From positions 868,001-932,000 of the forward strand of contig NZ_CP195105.1 of assembly GCF_051175565.1 (NCBI RefSeq): a stretch of DNA of 64,000 nt, read 5' to 3'. The DNA is from Daejeonia sp002484105 (lineage in GTDB: Bacteria; Bacteroidota; Bacteroidia; Flavobacteriales; Weeksellaceae). A program made the translations under genes and the position numbers. The notes under the pieces were generated by a model. It ran no database searches and was not told the DNA's origin. It worked only from the letters and a program-made list of their open reading frames with translations. Shown here piece by piece: positions 60,729-64,000 of the stretch. The stretch's first letter is position 1, and every line of letters begins with the position of its first letter.

Positions 60729-61240
60729 CACGAAGACACAAAGTTTTCACAAAGCATTAAAATGACTCTCAAAAATGTTGATAGTAATTTTTTAAGACAC
60801 AAAAGATGAATGAAAACGAACTTTCCAGAATTATTTATGAAAGTGGATTCAAAATTCATAAAACGCTTGGTGCGGGTCTGTTAGAAAGTGCCTACGAAGA
60901 GTGTTTGTTTTATGAACTTTGTAAGTCAGGACTTTTCGTGGAAAGACAAAAAGTAATGCCGCTGATATATGAAGATATACAATTGAATGCTGGATATAGA
61001 ATTGATCTTCTCGTTGAAAATAAAGTTATTGTTGAACTAAAAGCTTGTGAAGATTTGGCAAATATTCATTTTGCACAAACATTAACCTATTTAAAATTAA
61101 GCGGATGTAAATTAGGACTGTTGATTAATTTTAATACATTTCTTTTTAAAGATGGTGTTAGAAGAATTATTAACGGCAGATTGTAATAGTGTCATAAAAA
61201 TATTATTCTGTTCATTGTGAAAACTTTGTGTCATTGTGTT
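60727..61240 (+). mobile_element. Inverted-repeat cassette carrying a GxxExxY gene (cassette 3)
   Basis: Arms 60727-60752 and 61215-61240 are 26-base inverted repeats; 18 bases are perfect (GACACAAAGTTTTCACAA / TTGTGAAAACTTTGTGTC) and the outer AACAC/GTGTT also pairs. They enclose the GxxExxY gene just as cassettes 1 and 2 enclose four-helix-bundle genes. No target duplication is evident. Confidence 0.55.
60806..61186 (+). CDS. GxxExxY family protein (PD-(D/E)XK nuclease-like)
   Basis: A 126-residue protein. GLLESAY (29-35) is the defining GxxExxY motif; YRIDLLVENKVIVELKA carries the Asp and Glu-x-Lys of a PD-(D/E)XK nuclease-like core; LTYLKLSGCKLGLLINF and FKDGVRRIINGRL close the domain. 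Function is unknown. It sits between lpxH and the acyltransferase gene inside inverted repeats. Two further copies of its 3' end follow in tandem. Confidence 0.9.
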   Translation: MNENELSRIIYESGFKIHKTLGAGLLESAYEECLFYELCKSGLFVERQKVMPLIYEDIQLNAGYRIDLLVENKVIVELKACEDLANIHFAQTLTYLKLSGCKLGLLINFNTFLFKDGVRRIINGRL

Positions 61241-61813
61241 TAAAACCATTTTCAATATTATCATTATTTAGAGCCTGTTTAAATTTTATTGCTAAAAATT
61301 TTTATAGGTATTTTGAGATGGATTTTTTGCTTCATATTTGCAGATTTAGCGGGCTAAATCAAAAATAGGAAGTAGAAAATACGCTCAAAAGAGCATTAAA
61401 ATTTAGCAAAGATGATTTCCTGAGGCTATATAAAAAATTTCGGTAAAATTTTAAACAGGCTCTTAAATTACGTGGATGTAAAATAGGACTGTTGATTAAT
61501 TTTAACAGATTTCTTTTTAAAGAAGGTGTTAGAAGAATTATTAATGGTAGATTGTAATAGTGTCATAAAAATATTATTCCGTTTATTGTTAAAACTTTGT
61601 GTCATTGTGTTTAAAAACCATTTTCAATATTATCATTATTTAAAATAAGCGTATGTAAAATAGGACTGTTGATTAATTTTAATACATTTCTTTTTAAAGA
61701 AGGTGTTAGAAGAATTATTAATGGTAGATTGTAATAGTGTCATAAAAATATTATTTCGTTCATTGTGAAAAACGCTAAAACTCCGTGGTAAAAACCATTT
61801 TCAACATAACATC
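61092..61813 (+). repeat. Tandem repeats of the GxxExxY 3' end, three units
   Basis: Units with equivalent points at 61103, 61474 and 61651 contain the last 80-90 bases of the GxxExxY gene, its right inverted-repeat arm and a tail AACCATTTTCAA. Subtracting the MITE and its duplication (195 bases) the period is 176-177 bases. Units 2 and 3 lack the rest of the gene. The tail of the last unit is the start of the acyltransferase gene. Confidence 0.8.
61271..61462. mobile_element. 192-bp MITE, copy 1
   Basis: Ends GAGCCTGTTTAAA-TTTTA and TAAAATTTTAAACAGGCTC form terminal inverted repeats; TTA is duplicated on both sides (61268-61270, 61463-61465). A TNA-type 3-base duplication fits IS5-group elements. 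The interior keeps what looks like the first codons (MDFLLHICRFSG) and last codons (LKFSKDDFLRLYKKFR, stop) of a transposase, so it is an internal-deletion derivative. It sits in the tandem repeat downstream of the GxxExxY gene. Confidence 0.85.
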
Positions 61814-62777
61814 AGAATCCGAATTTCAGGCCAGTTGCCTGGAAACCTTCCGTTATCAATATGAAAATGTTGAGGTCTATCGGAAATTTGTCGATTATTT
61901 AAATATCGATCCAAACGAAATTCAAGAAATTGAAAAAATCCCGTTTCTACCGATTGAAATGTTCAAAAACCATTTGGTGCTCGACAAAAATTCTAAAGCG
62001 GAACATTATTTTCAAAGTTCGGGAACAACACAAATGACGGTGCGATCTAAACATTTCATCGCTGATTTTTCTTTGTACGAAGAAAGTATGTACAGGAGTT
62101 TTGAACAATTTATCGGAAAACCAGAAGATTTCATTTTCTTGGGTTTGCTGCCGAATTATTCCGAAAATCCACACTCTTCATTAATTTACATGGTCGATTA
62201 TTTGATGAAGAAATCGGGTAAAAAAGAGAATGGCTATTTTTTATACAATCACGCAGAACTTTTTGATTTGCTTCAGACTTTAAAGGATAAAAAAGTGATT
62301 CTTTTCGGAGTTTCCTTTGCCTTGCTGGACTTTCTGGATTTTTTGAAAGAACATACTTCCGGACTTCCGGATTTTCAGACTTCCGGACTTTCAATCATCG
62401 AAACTGGTGGTATGAAAGGCCGAAAAGAAGAAATGACCAAAGATGAATTGTTAACCATTTTTAAAAGTGGTTTTAAAACGGAGCACATTTTTTCAGAATA
62501 TTCCATGACGGAACTGCTTTCACAAGCGTATTCTTTAGGTGAAAACATCTATCAGAGTCCGAACTGGATGCGAATTTTAATCCGAAACACCGAAGATCCG
62601 TTTTCGTATGTAGAAGCAGAAAAAACTGGTGCAATCAATATCATCGATCTGGCGAACCGACATTCGTGTTCGTTTATTGCAACACAGGATTTGGGGAAGA
62701 AAAGCGCTGAAGGTTTTCAGGTTTTAGGAAGAATAGACCATTCCGATATTCGCGGGTGCAGTTTGTTGGTTTCGTAA
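61785..62777 (+). CDS. LuxE-like acyl-protein synthetase/acyltransferase
   Basis: A 330-residue protein of the LuxE/acyl-protein synthetase family in the ANL adenylating superfamily: SSGTTQMTVRSKHF (78-91) is the phosphate-binding loop, followed by FLGLLPNYSENPHSS, ETGGMKGRKEEM and FSEYSMTELLSQAYS. Flavobacterial homologues are annotated as acyl transferases of unknown pathway. The frame opens with GTG at 61785, which lies in the tail of the tandem repeat. Residues 189-204 (TSGLPDFQTSGL) come from an in-frame CTTCCGGA repeat. Confidence 0.82.
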   Translation: MVKTIFNITSESEFQASCLETFRYQYENVEVYRKFVDYLNIDPNEIQEIEKIPFLPIEMFKNHLVLDKNSKAEHYFQSSGTTQMTVRSKHFIADFSLYEESMYRSFEQFIGKPEDFIFLGLLPNYSENPHSSLIYMVDYLMKKSGKKENGYFLYNHAELFDLLQTLKDKKVILFGVSFALLDFLDFLKEHTSGLPDFQTSGLSIIETGGMKGRKEEMTKDELLTIFKSGFKTEHIFSEYSMTELLSQAYSLGENIYQSPNWMRILIRNTEDPFSYVEAEKTGAINIIDLANRHSCSFIATQDLGKKSAEGFQVLGRIDHSDIRGCSLLVS

Positions 62778-62786
62778 GTTTTAGGG

Positions 62787-62829
62787 CAAAAAAAAACTTT
62801 GGAGAAGTGCTGCACTTTTCCAAAGTTGA
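62787..62829 (-). terminator. Terminator of the aquaporin gene
   Basis: AACTTTGGAGAAGTGC and GCACTTTTCCAAAGTT form a near-perfect 16-bp stem; the minus strand continues with nine T. It serves transcripts from the right, so the MITE at 62854 lies between the aquaporin stop codon and its terminator. Confidence 0.85.
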
Positions 62830-62853
62830 AGATATTTTGTTTACTATTTTTTA

Positions 62854-63045
62854 GAGCCTGTTTAAATTTTATTGCTAAAAATTTTTATAGGTATTTTGAG
62901 ATGGATTTTTTGCTTCATATTTGCAGATTTAGCGGGCTAAATCAAAAATAGGAAGTAGAAAATACGCTCAAAAGAGCATTAAAATTTAGCAAAGATGATT
63001 TCCTGAGGCTATATAAAAAATTTCGGTAAAATTTTAAACAGGCTC
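62854..63045. mobile_element. 192-bp MITE, copy 2
   Basis: Identical to copy 1 over all 192 bases and in the same orientation, flanked by TTA (62851-62853 and 63046-63048). The right TTA is the stop codon of the aquaporin gene read on the minus strand. Confidence 0.9.
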
Positions 63046-63783
63046 TTAATGTTCAGCGACGGCATTTTGATCGCTCTGAAGGAGAAATCTGTAGATCAGC
63101 CCTCCAACAATTCCTCCCAAAATCGGCGCTACCCAGAACAACCAAAGTTGCTGAATCGCCAAACCACCAACGAAAACCGCCTGCGAAAGGGATCTTGCAG
63201 GATTTACCGAAGTATTGGTAATGGGGATGCAGATTAGATGAATCAGTGTCAGACAAAGACCGATGGCAATGCCTGCGAATTTTCCGTTGGCAAATTTGTC
63301 TGTTGCACCCATAATGACAATCAGGAAAAACGCCGTCAGCAAAAATTCTGCAAGAAAGGCTGCACCCATAGAGTAACTTTTCCCGAAATATACGGCTTCA
63401 CCATAGAAGTTGGTTGCAAAAGAACCTGGAGCCGAAAAATCCGGGCTTCCCGAACCGCTCAGTATCGCATAAAGGCATGCTGCAGCTCCAATAGCTCCCA
63501 GACACTGGGCAACGATGTAAGGAATCAGTTCTTTTGCGGAAAAACGTCCGCCGGCAACCAGACCAAAAGATACAGCAGGGTTGAAATGTCCACCCGAAAT
63601 ATGACCCACAGCATACGCCATTGTAAGCACGGTAAGCCCAAATGCCAGCGCTACGCCTAAAAGGAGAATGCCAATCTGCCCCGTACTGGCAGGGGCGATC
63701 TGTGATGCAAAAATGGCAGCTCCACAGCCACCGAAAACGAGCCAGAATGTGCCGAAAAATTCAGCAAATAATTTTTTACTCAT
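63046..63783 (-). CDS. aqpZ: Aquaporin Z-like MIP channel
   Basis: A 245-residue channel with six spans and two NPA motifs: HFNPAVSF (Asn68-Ala70) and SVNPARSL (Asn194-Ala196, Arg197 of the selectivity filter). His181-like and other filter residues (ICIPITNTSVNPAR) fit a water-specific channel. The start MSKKLFAEFFGTFWLVFGG is the conserved one; a longer frame to 63831 adds 16 residues before it. Its stop codon coincides with the target duplication of the adjacent MITE. Confidence 0.93.
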   Translation of the reverse strand: MSKKLFAEFFGTFWLVFGGCGAAIFASQIAPASTGQIGILLLGVALAFGLTVLTMAYAVGHISGGHFNPAVSFGLVAGGRFSAKELIPYIVAQCLGAIGAAACLYAILSGSGSPDFSAPGSFATNFYGEAVYFGKSYSMGAAFLAEFLLTAFFLIVIMGATDKFANGKFAGIAIGLCLTLIHLICIPITNTSVNPARSLSQAVFVGGLAIQQLWLFWVAPILGGIVGGLIYRFLLQSDQNAVAEH

Positions 63784-63940
63784 AATTCTAATGTTTTTAA
63801 TAACAATCAAATTTAGAATTTTTTTTACCATATTGCTGTCTTTTTCTTTTGTTTTTCGCTTTTATCGGTGATCCTGCGGTTTTATCCGGTGGTTTTAGAG
63901 ATGAATTGCTTAACTTTAGGCGGTTGTAAAATCTGATGGA

Positions 63941-64000
63941 ATGAAAACTCCCGGAAAACTGAAATTCATCCTGTGGCTCGGAGGAGCTGTATTGCTTTTG
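63941..64000 (+). CDS. Start of an unidentified membrane-anchored protein (partial)
   Basis: ATG at 63941 opens MKTPGKLKFILWLGGAVLLL and runs to the window end. The hydrophobic stretch looks like a signal anchor or signal peptide. Too short to identify. Confidence 0.45.
   Translation, partial: MKTPGKLKFILWLGGAVLLL

Noticed and set aside
1..64000. tRNA, rRNA or CRISPR loci
   Set aside because: None was recognised on either strand; only the two SAM riboswitches and the thr leader are supported as structured RNA.

Overview
The window looks like a chromosomal segment of a flavobacterium of the family Weeksellaceae (Chryseobacterium-like). The reasons are promoters of the Bacteroidetes type (TTG, about 19 nt, TAnnTTTG), an OmpA with thrombospondin type-3 repeats, a TonB-receptor-like barrel protein with the Bacteroidetes-type plug, a MoxR/DUF58/DUF4350/DUF4129 operon, and a glycosylasparaginase with the Elizabethkingia-type HDTIGM cleavage site. 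The genus is inferred; no rRNA or marker gene settles it.

Layout. 0-5.9 kb: a DDAH-type hydrolase, CutC, Tat-exported glycosylasparaginase, a methyltransferase, a GH20 hexosaminidase and a DUF4197 protein. 5.9-8.5 kb: SAM-I riboswitch with terminator in front of metY, then citrulline hydrolase ctlX. 8.6-19 kb: TonB-receptor-like protein, D-2-hydroxyacid dehydrogenase, a DUF3817-nadD-recJ operon, a GC-rich non-coding element, an ABC-F protein, smpB and ompA. 19-32 kb: YebC-like regulator, GNAT, RDD protein, the SpoIIM/DUF4129/DUF4350/MoxR/DUF58 operon, OsmC, a large GH63-like glucosidase and a SLC13 permease. 32-41.8 kb: a second SAM-I riboswitch leads metX-hom-metZ-metH1-metH2-metF, interrupted by two four-helix-bundle genes between inverted repeats. 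41.8-46.9 kb: YghO-like/VIT/lipoprotein operon (minus) and yicC-gmk-nadA (plus). 46.9-53.7 kb: a leader peptide rich in Thr and Ile codons, then thrA-thrB-thrC-folB-DUF4403. 53.7-59.1 kb: an insertion-sequence cluster (two inverted IS630 copies around an IS5-type element, then an IS4-type element). 59.1-64 kb: queD, lpxH, a GxxExxY gene between inverted repeats, a LuxE-like acyltransferase, two identical 192-bp MITEs, and an aquaporin.

The aspartate-family pathway is the main theme. Threonine synthesis (thrA fused aspartokinase/homoserine dehydrogenase, thrB, thrC) sits behind an apparent Thr/Ile attenuator. Methionine synthesis has its own homoserine dehydrogenase, two sulfhydrylases and a split cobalamin methionine synthase behind SAM riboswitches. 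The two branches therefore seem to be controlled separately.

The most unusual structure is a set of small cassettes in which an IVP/S23-like four-helix-bundle gene or a GxxExxY gene lies between inverted low-complexity repeats. Two of them sit exactly at the 5' ends of metH1 and metH2. In both, the last codons of the cassette gene overlap a new ATG (ATGGAAAATAA), so the downstream enzyme starts inside the cassette and its N-terminus is translated repeat. All functional calls come from reading the sequence; no database search was run.
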